Assembly (NCBI RefSeq): GCF_000425625.1
Contig: NZ_KE384413.1
Location: forward strand, 6,205 to 70,204
DNA from: Stutzerimonas azotifigens DSM 17556
GTDB lineage: Bacteria; Pseudomonadota; Gammaproteobacteria; Pseudomonadales; Pseudomonadaceae
Reading direction: 5' to 3'
Length of the DNA stretch: 64,000 nucleotides
Positions within the stretch are counted from its first letter, which is position 1, and every line of letters begins with the position of its first letter. The translations under genes and the position numbers were made by a program. The notes beneath the pieces are model-generated. The model was not told the DNA's origin. It searched no databases and saw only the letters and a program-made list of their open reading frames with translations. Of the stretch, positions 33,362 through 41,888 are shown piece after piece.

Positions 33362-34114
33362 ATGAACGTACAGACGCCTGTTTTTCGACACCTGCGCGGC
33401 ACGCTATGCGGCGCCCTCCTTTTACCTGCTTTGGGTCTGCTCGACCACACTGCATGGGCGCAGGGCTTCACGCTGCCGCAACAGCTTATCGACGCCACCC
33501 AGGAGTTTCTTGAACGCTCGGTGAGCCAATACCTGGAGCGCACGTCCATCGACGCGCGCCACGAGGTGTCGGTCAATCGGCTCGACCCGCGCCTGCGCCT
33601 GGCCAGTTGCGACAGGCCGTTGACGACGGAACTGGAAAGCCCGGCACAACCCGTCGGCCGCGTCACCGTGCGGGTCAGCTGCCAGGGCTCGTCCCCCTGG
33701 ACGGTGTTCGTGCCCGGCCAGGTGCGCCTTTACCGGGACGTGATAGTGGCTGCCCGTCCACTCAAACGGCAGGAGCGGCTCTCCGCCACGGATGTCACGC
33801 TCGCCGAGCGGGACGTCGGCCTGCTCACCCAGGGTTACCTCACCGCATTCGAGCAGATCCTCGGGCACAAGCTGACCCGCAGCCTGATGCCCGATCAACC
33901 GCTGACGCCGGCACATGTCGAAGTGGCCGAAGTGGTTCGCAAGGGCGACCAGGTCGTCATCAGCGCGCAGAGCGGCTCGATCAGTGTCAGAATGCCCGGC
34001 GAAGCCCTCACCGACGGCGCCCCTGGCCAGCAGATCCGCGTCAGGAACCAGGCTTCCGGGCGGGTAGTCAAAGCCAGGGTCACCGGCCCGGGGCAGGTCA
34101 CGGTTGCCATGTAG
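33362..34114 (+). CDS. flgA: flagellar P-ring assembly chaperone FlgA
   Basis: The 250-residue periplasmic chaperone assists FlgI polymerisation. A signal peptide (basic VFRHLRGTL, then hydrophobic CGALLLPALGLLDHTAWA) is followed by the SAF-like beta-clip region (RLYRDVIVAARPLKRQERLS and LAERDVGLLTQGYLT) and the C-terminal VVISAQSGSISVRMPGEALT, GAPGQQIRVRN. No ribosome binding site is visible before the ATG. It precedes flgM, as in P. aeruginosa flgAMN. Confidence 0.93.
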   Translation: MNVQTPVFRHLRGTLCGALLLPALGLLDHTAWAQGFTLPQQLIDATQEFLERSVSQYLERTSIDARHEVSVNRLDPRLRLASCDRPLTTELESPAQPVGRVTVRVSCQGSSPWTVFVPGQVRLYRDVIVAARPLKRQERLSATDVTLAERDVGLLTQGYLTAFEQILGHKLTRSLMPDQPLTPAHVEVAEVVRKGDQVVISAQSGSISVRMPGEALTDGAPGQQIRVRNQASGRVVKARVTGPGQVTVAM

Positions 34115-34179
34115 CGCCGGCTTGTCGGAAACCGTTAGGTGAACGGCCGCACGAATTTTCATTCATGCGACAAAAAACC

Positions 34180-34206
34180 TAAAGTTCTGGCGCGAGATGC
34201 CGAATT
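34180..34206 (+). promoter_or_regulatory. sigma-28 (FliA) promoter of flgMN
   Basis: TAAAGTTC and GCCGAATT are separated by 11 bases, 36 bases before the flgM start, matching the fliC and fliS promoters here. It would give FliA-dependent feedback production of the anti-sigma factor FlgM. Confidence 0.8.
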
Positions 34207-34241
34207 ACTGGCAAGCACCAGATTTTTCGAGGTTCCGCAAA

Positions 34242-34574
34242 ATGGTTATCGACTTCAACCGACCGAACAATGCTCCGGCGGCAAATGGCCGTACCGGCAA
34301 CGTTCAGCCGCTCGAGCCCGCCGGCAAGACGGATCGCTCGGCGCCTGCCGAAGCTGCAGCCGGCAAGCAGAATGCGCCGGCCGGCGCCGGCGAATCCGTG
34401 CAGCTCAGCGCTGAAGCCCAGCAGCTAAAGCAGGTCAGCGAGAAGCTTCGTGATCTTCCTTCGGTCGATCAGGAAAAGGTGGCCCGCATCAAGCAGGCGA
34501 TCGCCGATGGTACCTACCAGGTGGACAGCAAACGAGTGGCCGCCAAGCTGACCACCTTCGAATCCCAGCGCTGA
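34242..34574 (+). CDS. flgM: anti-sigma-28 factor FlgM
   Basis: The 110-residue protein begins [11 protein letters not shown], has a disordered Ala/Gly-rich centre and the conserved C-terminal sigma-28-binding helices: [20 protein letters not shown] and [31 protein letters not shown]. It inhibits FliA until it is exported through the finished hook-basal body. Start 34242 follows GAGG by 9 bases; a start at 34197 would overlap the sigma-28 promoter. Confidence 0.95.
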   Translation: MVIDFNRPNNAPAANGRTGNVQPLEPAGKTDRSAPAEAAAGKQNAPAGAGESVQLSAEAQQLKQVSEKLRDLPSVDQEKVARIKQAIADGTYQVDSKRVAAKLTTFESQR

Positions 34575-34608
34575 TCGTTCCAATCGACCACCATCGCAAG
34601 AGACAGCC

Positions 34609-35079
34609 ATGCATGACGACGAGCTTCTTCCGCAACTCCAGCAGGACCTGAATCTGGCAGGCCAGTTGCTGGAGCTTGCCGAACAGGAATTCGAGGCACT
34701 GAGCCAGCGCGACCTTCCGCGCCTGGAGCAGATCCTCGGGCAGAAGCAGCCCCTTCTGGCCGTGCTCGCGCAACACGGCAACCAGCGCACCAAATTGCTT
34801 GCCGGCAAACGCTTGCCGGCCACGCGCGACGGGCTCTCGAGCCTGTTCGCCGATCGCCCGGACAGGGAATGCATCCTGGCCGAGGCCGATGCACTTGAGG
34901 CACGCCTGAAGGACTGCCATACGGCCAACCAGCGCAACGGACGTATTATCCGAGCGAATCAAGTCGCCGTTAGCCACACGCTCGGCATCCTCAGAGGCAG
35001 CCAGGATATTCCGGATCTCTATGACAGACGCGGCGGAGCACTCAGAGGGTCGTCGAACCGGCCACTCAGTCAGGCCTGA
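34609..35079 (+). CDS. flgN: flagellar export chaperone FlgN
   Basis: The 156-residue helical protein matches FlgN, the chaperone for FlgK and FlgL: LLPQLQQDLNLAGQLLELAE, EQEFEALSQRDLPRLEQILG and the C-terminal NGRIIRANQVAVSHTLGILR. It is 34 bases after flgM and before flgZ, the standard order. Confidence 0.93.
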   Translation: MHDDELLPQLQQDLNLAGQLLELAEQEFEALSQRDLPRLEQILGQKQPLLAVLAQHGNQRTKLLAGKRLPATRDGLSSLFADRPDRECILAEADALEARLKDCHTANQRNGRIIRANQVAVSHTLGILRGSQDIPDLYDRRGGALRGSSNRPLSQA

Positions 35080-35136
35080 GTGTTAGGATAGCCATCATTT
35101 TGACATGATGGCGAGTTGTTGCTGGAGAGAGTCGAC

Positions 35137-35883
35137 GTGTCCAATCCCTTCCTGGAAGAAGAAGGCCCGCAGCCCCCGCGCGTGCTCACGGCACCGCTGG
35201 AAGTCCTGGCGAATCTACGCCCGCTTCTGGAAAACCATATCCCGCTGATCATCCGTTTTGCCGACCGCAGCCAGCGGTTTCAGAGCTTCGTGGTGGAACT
35301 CGATCGGGCAGGCGGCAGCCTTGTCCTCGACGAACTCATTCCTACCGACGGTGAACGCCTGCTCCACGCCGGAGAGCCCTTCAGTATTGAAGGCTTCTAC
35401 GAAGGCGCGCGTATCGCCTGGGAAGTGCGCACCGCTCGAATTGACGAGCTCGATGGCATCCGCAGCTATCGCACTGAGTTACCCACCGAACTGGTCTACC
35501 ACCAGAGACGCAACGCGTACCGGGCCACACTGACAGGACCAACGGTATTCGCCACGCTCGCCGGCAAGCAGCTATCGCAGCCACTTGAAGGCAAGGTCGT
35601 GGATCTGTCGGCCACCGGTTGCAAGCTGTGCCTGCCCGGCAACCGTGTACACGGCCTGCAACCGGGGGAGGTGTACGAGCACTTCGTGGCCCAGCTGCCG
35701 ATCGGCCGCGTCGAGACCGCCATCGAATTGCGCCATGCGCGCTATGAGGAGCGGAGCGACAGCACTTTTTGCGGCATTCGTTTCCACCAAATGAATGGGC
35801 TACTTCAGCGCCAGATCGAGCGCTTGGTCTATCAGCTACAACGAGAGGCGCGACGGATGGCAATGGAGGACCGATACATATGA
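35137..35883 (+). CDS. flgZ: flagellar brake protein FlgZ (YcgR family, PilZ)
   Basis: The 248-residue c-di-GMP receptor has an N-terminal YcgR domain (about 15-115; NLRPLLENHIPLIIRFADRS) and a PilZ domain (about 120-235) with RRNAYR and DLSATG as ligand motifs. In fluorescent pseudomonads FlgZ slows the flagellar motor when c-di-GMP is high, and it follows flgMN as here. The GTG start at 35137 was selected (GGAGAG 8 bases upstream; protein begins MSNPFLEEEG); the frame opens earlier with a TTG at 35116. Confidence 0.92.
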   Translation: MSNPFLEEEGPQPPRVLTAPLEVLANLRPLLENHIPLIIRFADRSQRFQSFVVELDRAGGSLVLDELIPTDGERLLHAGEPFSIEGFYEGARIAWEVRTARIDELDGIRSYRTELPTELVYHQRRNAYRATLTGPTVFATLAGKQLSQPLEGKVVDLSATGCKLCLPGNRVHGLQPGEVYEHFVAQLPIGRVETAIELRHARYEERSDSTFCGIRFHQMNGLLQRQIERLVYQLQREARRMAMEDRYI

Positions 35884-36041
35884 TACTGCCCTGCCTGTTT
35901 CGGCCTTGCAGATGCAGAAGGGAGCTCATCCCTACTGCTAACGCAACGGCCGTTACAGCATCGCCATCACGGCATCTGCTACCGCACTAGATGATCCATC
36001 TGCCAATGGCCGGGGTTCTGACACACCGCCCATATCCGTGA

Positions 36042-36060
36042 GGGCTACCCTGGTAGCCCC
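36042..36060 (+). terminator. hairpin between flgZ and rfaH
   Basis: GGGCTACC and GGTAGCCC form a compact stem 160 bases after flgZ. No T run follows, so function as terminator is uncertain. The 270-bp gap also has a direct repeat, TTTGACAC, at 36090-36097 and 36101-36108, before rfaH; it may contain a promoter or operator. Confidence 0.35.
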
Positions 36061-36154
36061 GCGATGCGAGTAGTGGCAAAATTACATCTTTTGACACACG
36101 TTTGACACTGAAGCGGAGGCTGTAGTCGCAGACAGTCGAGCAAAAGGACGCCTC

Positions 36155-36661
36155 GTGAGTTCAGGGAAGGAAAAACAGGCGCACGCCTGGTATCTCGTTC
36201 AATGCAAGCCACGTCAGGACGAGCGGGCGGAAGAACACCTGCGGCGTCAAGGCTATTTCTGCTATCGCCCCAAATACAAGCAGGAAGTGGTATTGCGCGG
36301 TAAGCGGCAGATCATCTCAGGCTCGCTTTTTCCCGGCTACGTATTCATCCAACTAAGCCAAACGGAAAACTGGGCGCCGTTGCGCTCAACCCGAGGCGTA
36401 TCGCGCATCGTCAGCTTCGGCGGCCAACCCACACCGATCTCTGCCGATTTGATCGAGAAACTCCGGCAGCACGAGCAGACCTACACGGCCGAAGCGCCGC
36501 TGAACGCCGGTGAGAAAGTGCGCATCAAGGGTGGGGCATTCGCAGAAGTCGAGGCGATTTTCCTTGCAATGGATGGCCAGGAGCGCGTTGTACTGCTGCT
36601 CAACATCCTCCAGCGAGAGCACCAAATCCGTATGCCACTACGCGGGATCACAAAAATTTGA
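36155..36661 (+). CDS. rfaH: RfaH-family transcription antiterminator (NusG paralogue)
   Basis: The 168-residue protein has an NGN domain (about 8-110: HAWYLVQCKPRQDERAEEHL, RRQGYFCYRP, SGSLFPGYVFIQLS) and a C-terminal KOW domain (about 118-165: GEKVRIKGGAFAEVEAIFLA). Specialised NusG paralogues of this class are recruited at ops sites and suppress pausing and Rho termination in long surface-polysaccharide operons. The GTG start follows AAAAGGACGCC. A perfect ops element lies 317 bases downstream at the head of the EPS operon, so that operon is the predicted target. Confidence 0.9.
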   Translation: MSSGKEKQAHAWYLVQCKPRQDERAEEHLRRQGYFCYRPKYKQEVVLRGKRQIISGSLFPGYVFIQLSQTENWAPLRSTRGVSRIVSFGGQPTPISADLIEKLRQHEQTYTAEAPLNAGEKVRIKGGAFAEVEAIFLAMDGQERVVLLLNILQREHQIRMPLRGITKI

Positions 36662-36729
36662 CGCTGAGATACCGACGAAAGGCTACGACTTATTACGTCC
36701 AAGTTGTCGACGTCACGAAAAGCGCGTCC

Positions 36730-36831
36730 TTATAATGACAAGGTGATATCAAAAGGAGTTAGCCGCTCGTAGCCTGAACCCGCTAGAGCACCAATGATCG
36801 CGAGCACAAGGATGGCAGTTTTCCAGCTCAT
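36730..36831 (-). CDS. possible small membrane protein (33 aa)
   Basis: On the minus strand ATG at 36831, preceded by GGAGGGGT, opens a 33-residue frame with one hydrophobic helix (WKTAILVLAIIGALAGSGY) and a tail TPFDITLSL. It lies between rfaH and the ops site and runs against them. I do not recognise it; the binding site and helix are its only support. Confidence 0.3.
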   Translation of the reverse strand: MSWKTAILVLAIIGALAGSGYERLTPFDITLSL

Positions 36832-36977
36832 ACCCCTCCAAAGGTTGCACAAGCCTGGACTCTCTGAGAAATCCCCTCGCCTTACACCTCCAAGCACTTT
36901 CGAAGTGCAGCGACGGTTCCCTGTTGCCAACAGGCCTCACCCCGCAGCGTTTTCAGGAAAAAAACGTTAAATCCTGG

Positions 36978-36989
36978 GGCGGTAGCGTG
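36978..36989 (+). promoter_or_regulatory. ops (operon polarity suppressor) element
   Basis: GGCGGTAGCGTG is identical to the enterobacterial ops site, and the preceding GTTAAATCCTGG resembles the JUMPStart context (GTTAAGCCAGG). It lies in the leader of the EPS operon, about 190 bases before the first gene and downstream of an rfaH-family gene. RfaH recruitment to RNA polymerase paused here is known for the family; action in this species is inferred. Confidence 0.85.
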
Positions 36990-37178
36990 CCTGGACAGGG
37001 TTTTCGGCCGACCAATCAGTAATCGGGCGCGTTCAGCAATCATTTCGCGCGAGTAGCAGATACGGCCTGCTCAGGCCTGCCGTGCAGCACAACAGAGCAA
37101 AAAAACAACACTCCCCTCCCTGCTTCTCACTGCGTAGAGGGACAGGATTCCACAGCCACACAAACGAGGATGTTTGCT

Positions 37179-37649
37179 ATGCATAAAACCCTTTCCGGCC
37201 TGACTCTGGCGCTTGCCCTGGCCTCCGGTCACGCCTTTGCCGACCAGGCGACACTGAGCGCCCTTCAGAGTGCAGGCGTTGCGCTGACCGAAGCTCAAGC
37301 CCAGGTCGTTGCCACCGCTGAGGGCGAGGCCCTTGCCGCAGCCATCGCCAGCATCGTTGCTGCCAACCCGGAGGCCGCCGCAAGCATTGTCGCCGCGGCC
37401 GTGGCTGCCAACCCGACCCTGGCCGTTGCGATCACTTCTGCCGCCGTGGCTGCTGCTCCCACCCAAGTTGCCGCCATTACCAGCGCCGCGGTAGCCGCCG
37501 CGCCAGCTCAGGCTGCCGCCATCAGTGCTGCGACCAGCACTGCTCCCGGCGTCGCCTCGGCAGCCACTTCCAGCCGCATGAGTACCGTCGCGTCCAGCGT
37601 ACCGAGTGGCAGCGGTGGTGGCGGCAGCAGCACTGCCAGCCCAAATTAA
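37179..37649 (+). CDS. exported alanine-rich repeat protein at the head of the EPS operon
   Basis: The 156-residue protein starts with a signal peptide (MHKTLSGLTLALALASGHAF, cleavage after ADQ-type AFA). The mature part is mostly Ala, with some 16-residue repeats of the type VAAAVAANPxxAxAITSA: for example AAASIVAAAVAANPTLA and ITSAAVAAAPTQVA, ITSAAVAAAPAQAA. It ends in a Ser/Gly tail (SGSGGGGSSTASPN). I recognise no named family. The start at 37179 has GAGG at a 9-base distance; the ATG at 37170 has none. Being first after the ops site, it is probably co-expressed with EPS export genes; a matrix, fibre or periplasmic scaffold role is a guess. Confidence 0.75.
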   Translation: MHKTLSGLTLALALASGHAFADQATLSALQSAGVALTEAQAQVVATAEGEALAAAIASIVAANPEAAASIVAAAVAANPTLAVAITSAAVAAAPTQVAAITSAAVAAAPAQAAAISAATSTAPGVASAATSSRMSTVASSVPSGSGGGGSSTASPN

Positions 37650-37758
37650 TCGGCTCCCATCAAGCCGAGCCGATTCGATGCTGGCGCGAAAGCGCCGGTG
37701 TCGTTTTGGTTTTTGTCAGCCTGCCGCCAACGCTACGGGTCAAGAACATTAGGTCTCT

Positions 37759-38931
37759 ATGAACACGAAATTCCAAACAAGTTCACTGGCAGTCGTCATT
37801 TCGGCTGCCTGCGCCAATGCCTGGGCTCTCGAGCCCCAAAGCATCAAGGTCTACGACGGGCTGACATTCACGCCCACGTTGCAAGTCAGCGAGCGTTACG
37901 ACGACAACTTCCGCGCGGTCGAGAGTCATGAAGAGTCCTCTTGGATCACCGCCATCACTCCGACGTTCATGCTGGAAGCGGAAGGCCGGAAAAGCGCCTA
38001 TCAGCTGGCCTACTCCGCGGCCAGCGACATCTTTCATTCCAGCCGGGACGACGACAACACCGATCACCACCTGACCGGTGATGCCGCGTATGAATTCAAT
38101 TCCCGCAACCGGCTCAAGCTCGAGGCTGGTTACCACAAGGTCGAAGACACCGCCGCGGAAAGCACCGAGGCTCGCCGCCAGATGGAAAACGACCGGTACA
38201 GCACCGCCAAGGTCGGCGGCGTGTACAGCTTCGGCGCGCAGACCGCCCGCACTCAGCTCGATTTCGGCGCCAGCTACGAAGAATTGCGCTACCAGAACAG
38301 CGACAACCTCAACGCTGACAAGGAGCGCGATACCACAGCACTTAGCAGTACGGTGTATTACCGAGTTGCGCCAAAAACCCGCTTGCTGGTTGAGGGGCGC
38401 CACACCGACTACGACTACGTCAGCAACACCCGCCTCAACAGCAACAACATCGCCCTGCTCGGCGGTGTGACCTGGGATGCGACCGCCAAGACCAGCGGTA
38501 CCATAAAGCTCGGTGCCGAGAAGAAGCGTTTCGATAATTCCAGCCTGGACGACAACAGCGGCTCGATGTGGGAAGTCGGCCTGAAGTGGATGCCACGCAC
38601 CTACTCCACCTTCAAGCTGCAGACCCGCCGCGCACTCGACGAAGGCGACGATGGCGCCTCCGCCATCCAGTCCATGAGCACCACCCTGAGCTGGGAGCAT
38701 GAGTGGCTGGATCGCCTGTCCTCCAACGTGAGCTACACCTACACCGACCAGGAGTATCAGGACTACGAGCGCGATGACGAAATCAACACCTTTGGCATCG
38801 GCCTGAGCTATGAAATGCGTCGCTGGCTGGATATCGGCGTCGGCTACAAGTACGCCGAAAACGATTCCACCTACGCCGGCCAAAGCTATGAGCGCAACAT
38901 CTACATGATCAGCGTCACCGCTAGCCTCTGA
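37759..38931 (+). CDS. outer-membrane beta-barrel protein of EPS locus (VpsM-like)
   Basis: The 390-residue protein has a signal peptide (TSSLAVVISAACANAWA) and alternating amphipathic strands throughout, e.g. TLQVSERYDDNFRAVESHEE, NRLKLEAGYHKVEDTAAEST, SWEHEWLDRLSSNVSYTYTD, ending with a strand NIYMISVTASL. It belongs to the putative beta-barrel porin class found in EPS and capsule loci (VpsM, WbfB). It probably helps carry the polymer across the outer membrane or binds it. Next gene encodes the Wza-like export protein. Confidence 0.82.
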   Translation: MNTKFQTSSLAVVISAACANAWALEPQSIKVYDGLTFTPTLQVSERYDDNFRAVESHEESSWITAITPTFMLEAEGRKSAYQLAYSAASDIFHSSRDDDNTDHHLTGDAAYEFNSRNRLKLEAGYHKVEDTAAESTEARRQMENDRYSTAKVGGVYSFGAQTARTQLDFGASYEELRYQNSDNLNADKERDTTALSSTVYYRVAPKTRLLVEGRHTDYDYVSNTRLNSNNIALLGGVTWDATAKTSGTIKLGAEKKRFDNSSLDDNSGSMWEVGLKWMPRTYSTFKLQTRRALDEGDDGASAIQSMSTTLSWEHEWLDRLSSNVSYTYTDQEYQDYERDDEINTFGIGLSYEMRRWLDIGVGYKYAENDSTYAGQSYERNIYMISVTASL

Positions 38932-39015
38932 TCTCGCCGTAGATAGAACAAAGAGGACCGCAGGCCGGCTCGCTATGATTCGTCCGGCTTGTGGTCCCTT
39001 TTCGTTATTCGTGAA

Positions 39016-39573
39016 ATGAAAGAGCAACCCAACCACATGGTCATCCGCATCTTTTTCAGCCTGATTCTTGGCATGTTGATTCACAGCAGCGTCGCACACG
39101 CCGAAGGCAATTCCACCTACAGGCTGGCCTCCGGTGACGTGATCCGTATCAACGTGTTCGGCGAGCCGGATCTCAGCTTCGAAGAACTTCGCCTCACCGA
39201 CGCTGGCACGTTCTCGTATCCCTTCATCGGGGAGTTGCGCGCCAAGGGCAAAACTGCGGCAGAAATCGAACAGATGATCGTCAACCAGCTCAAGGGTGAC
39301 TACCTGATCGACCCGCGCGTATCGGTCAGCGTCCTCCAATACCGTGAATTCTTCATCAGCGGCGAAGTGAAAGAGCCAGGCGGCTACCCGTTCCAACCCG
39401 GGCTGACGTTACGCCGCGCGGTTGCGCTCGCTGGTGGCCTCACAGAGCGAGCTTCGGTCAAGCGAATCACCGTCATCCGTGACAGCGACCCCAGCCGCAG
39501 CCCCCAGACCGCCACGCTGGATAGCCAGGTCATGCCCGGCGACACCATCACCATCGATCAGGGCTTCTTCTGA
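39016..39573 (+). CDS. Wza-like polysaccharide export protein (short form, VpsN-like)
   Basis: The protein (185 residues from this ATG) has a signal peptide (RIFFSLILGMLIHSSVAHA) followed by the Poly_export domain YRLASGDVIRINVFGEPDLS (about 45-125) and an SLBB domain (FFISGEVKEPGGYPFQPGLT, about 128-175). No lipobox Cys is present and the C-terminal membrane helix of Wza is missing, as in VpsN/GumB-type short exporters that pair with a separate barrel. Start is uncertain: ATG codons at 39016 and 39037 have equally weak binding sites. Confidence 0.88.
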   Translation: MKEQPNHMVIRIFFSLILGMLIHSSVAHAEGNSTYRLASGDVIRINVFGEPDLSFEELRLTDAGTFSYPFIGELRAKGKTAAEIEQMIVNQLKGDYLIDPRVSVSVLQYREFFISGEVKEPGGYPFQPGLTLRRAVALAGGLTERASVKRITVIRDSDPSRSPQTATLDSQVMPGDTITIDQGFF

Positions 39574-39644
39574 CATGTCGCAGCCAGCGGCCATTCGCAC
39601 CGCCCGTTACGACACGCCTTACCTTTTTCAGAGTTATTCCAAGC

Positions 39645-41888
39645 ATGGAAAGTACTAGCCAAATCGCCGAGCGCAATCTGATTGCCCAACGCCAGGACGA
39701 TGACGACGACGAGATCGACCTGCTCAAGCTGTGGCAGACGATCTGGTACCGCAAGTGGGGCATCATTTCTCTGGTAATGGTTGTCACCATGGTGGCGATT
39801 CTGGCCGTACTGGCGATCACGCCGATCTATCGCGCGGCGGCGACCCTGCTGATCGAGCAGAAAGGAGCCAAGGTCGTCTCCATCGAACAGGTCTATGGCC
39901 TGGATGGCGCAGGGAGCGAATACCTGCAAACCCAGTTCGAGCTGCTCAAATCTCGGGCGCTGGCCGAGCGCGTGGTACGCCAGCTCAACCTGACCACCCA
40001 CCCCGAGTTCGACCCGCGCCAGCAGCCGGAACCGCTGATCGACATCCGCGGGCTGCTAGCCACCTTGGATTTCCGCAAGGTAGTGCCTGCGACCCTGCCG
40101 GGCGACCTGGAAGACCCGCAAGCGCTCACCGAGGCCGAGATTTTTGACCAGGTCACCCGCGACTTCATGGAGCGCGTCACCGTTGCGCCCCAGGGCAAGA
40201 GCCAGCTGGTCCAGGTGCAGGTGGAAATGGCCGATGCCAATACCGCAGCCATTGCGGCAAACGCCTTGGCCAACGGCTTCATCGAAAGCCAGCTGGAAGC
40301 CACGATGGAAATGTCGATGACGGCTACCAACTGGATGAACAGTCGCCTGGGTGAACTGCGCACCAAGCTCAAGGATTCCGAAGACCGCCTCCAGGCGTTC
40401 CGTGAGGCCGAGAACCTGGTCGACGTGGACGGCGTGGCCACCATCAGTGCCGCGGAACTCTCGCTGACCGGCGACCGCATGATCGATGCCCGCCGCCAGC
40501 GGGCAGAAGCCGAAAGCCAGTATCGCCAGGTCCAGGCCATGCGCAATGGTGGCTGGGAACGCCTGGCGACCATTCCCGCCGTGCTCGGTCACCCGCTGAT
40601 TCAGCAATTCAAGGCCGAGCAGGCCAAGGCGCAGGCGAAGGTCGAGGAGCTGTCCAAGCGCTACGGGCCGCGCCACCCCTCCATGACCGCCGCGCAATCG
40701 GATCTGAGCGCTGCGTCTGCCAGCCTGCGGGGCCAGGTGGAGCAGATCGTCGCCGGTATCGAACGCAATTATCAATTGGCCATTGCCAACGAGAACTCTT
40801 TGCAGGCGTCGTTCAACGCCAACAAGTCGCAAATCCAAGACATCTCGCGCAAAGAATTTCAGCTACGCGAACTGCAACGCGAAGTCGATGGCAACCGCGC
40901 GCTGTACGACACCTTCATGACCCGCCTGAAGGAAACCGCCGCCACCTCGGACCTGGAAAGCGCCAACGCCCGCGTGGTCGACCCGGCCACCGTACCCACC
41001 GAGCCGGTCAAGCCAAAGAAGGCGCTCATCGTCGCCATCGCCGCCCTGCTCGCCCTGTTCGCCGGCGTAGGTCTGACCCTGCTGCTCGAAGCCCTGAACA
41101 ACACCTTCAAGAGCACCGAAGAGGTCGAAAATCGGCTGAACATTCCGGTCCTCGGCATCCTGCCGCAGGTCAAGAAGGCAAACGAGCGCGGCGAGCTGGC
41201 TCGCATGTTCAACAGCGACAAGGACAAGAGCTTCTCCGAGTCGATCCGGACCATCCGTACGGGTGTGGTGCTCTCGGGCATCGACTACCCGCACAAGGTT
41301 ATGGTCATCACCTCATCCATCCCCGGTGAGGGCAAGAGTACGGTTTCAGCCAACCTGGCCTTCGCCCTCGGGCAGATGGAACGCGTGCTGTTGATCGACG
41401 CCGACCTGCGTCGGCCGACACTGGCCAAGAGCTTCCAGTTCCCGGTGGGTACGCCCGGCCTGGCGAACCTCATCGCCGGCACCGCGAAGCTCGAGGAATG
41501 CATCCAGCGAGTCGATGGCATCGACATGATTTGCGCCGGCACCGTACCGCCGAACCCGCTGGAACTGCTCTCCTCGCCACGCTTTGCCAAGGCGGTGGAC
41601 GTGCTGAAGAGCAAATACGACCGCGTCATCATCGACTCGCCACCGACCCAGGCTGTGAGCGATGCAGTCGTGCTGTCCACCTTCGCCGACTCGCTGCTGT
41701 ACGTGGTCAAGTCCGCCTCCACCCATATTCCGCTGGTGGAAAAAGGTGTCGGCCAACTGCTGCAGAACAACGCGCCGGTCAAGGGCGTCGTCCTCAACCA
41801 GGTCGACATCAAGAAGGCCAAGCGCTACGGCTACAGCTATGGCGGCTACTACGACTACTACGGCTACAGCAACGCCAAGCCAGCCTGA
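39645..41888 (+). CDS. Wzc-like polysaccharide co-polymerase and tyrosine autokinase
   Basis: The 747-residue inner-membrane protein has the Wzz/PCP-2a domain (transmembrane segments near 35-60, ISLVMVVTMVAILAVLAITP, and 450-475, ALIVAIAALLALFAGVGLTL) with a long coiled coil between. A BY-kinase domain (about 520-735) carries Walker A SSIPGEGKSTVSANLA, Walker A-prime LLIDADLRRPT and Walker B VIIDSPPTQ. The tail RYGYSYGGYYDYYGY has eight tyrosines for autophosphorylation. It controls chain length and links synthesis to export through the Wza-like protein. The partner phosphatase is encoded next. Confidence 0.94.
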   Translation: MESTSQIAERNLIAQRQDDDDDEIDLLKLWQTIWYRKWGIISLVMVVTMVAILAVLAITPIYRAAATLLIEQKGAKVVSIEQVYGLDGAGSEYLQTQFELLKSRALAERVVRQLNLTTHPEFDPRQQPEPLIDIRGLLATLDFRKVVPATLPGDLEDPQALTEAEIFDQVTRDFMERVTVAPQGKSQLVQVQVEMADANTAAIAANALANGFIESQLEATMEMSMTATNWMNSRLGELRTKLKDSEDRLQAFREAENLVDVDGVATISAAELSLTGDRMIDARRQRAEAESQYRQVQAMRNGGWERLATIPAVLGHPLIQQFKAEQAKAQAKVEELSKRYGPRHPSMTAAQSDLSAASASLRGQVEQIVAGIERNYQLAIANENSLQASFNANKSQIQDISRKEFQLRELQREVDGNRALYDTFMTRLKETAATSDLESANARVVDPATVPTEPVKPKKALIVAIAALLALFAGVGLTLLLEALNNTFKSTEEVENRLNIPVLGILPQVKKANERGELARMFNSDKDKSFSESIRTIRTGVVLSGIDYPHKVMVITSSIPGEGKSTVSANLAFALGQMERVLLIDADLRRPTLAKSFQFPVGTPGLANLIAGTAKLEECIQRVDGIDMICAGTVPPNPLELLSSPRFAKAVDVLKSKYDRVIIDSPPTQAVSDAVVLSTFADSLLYVVKSASTHIPLVEKGVGQLLQNNAPVKGVVLNQVDIKKAKRYGYSYGGYYDYYGYSNAKPA

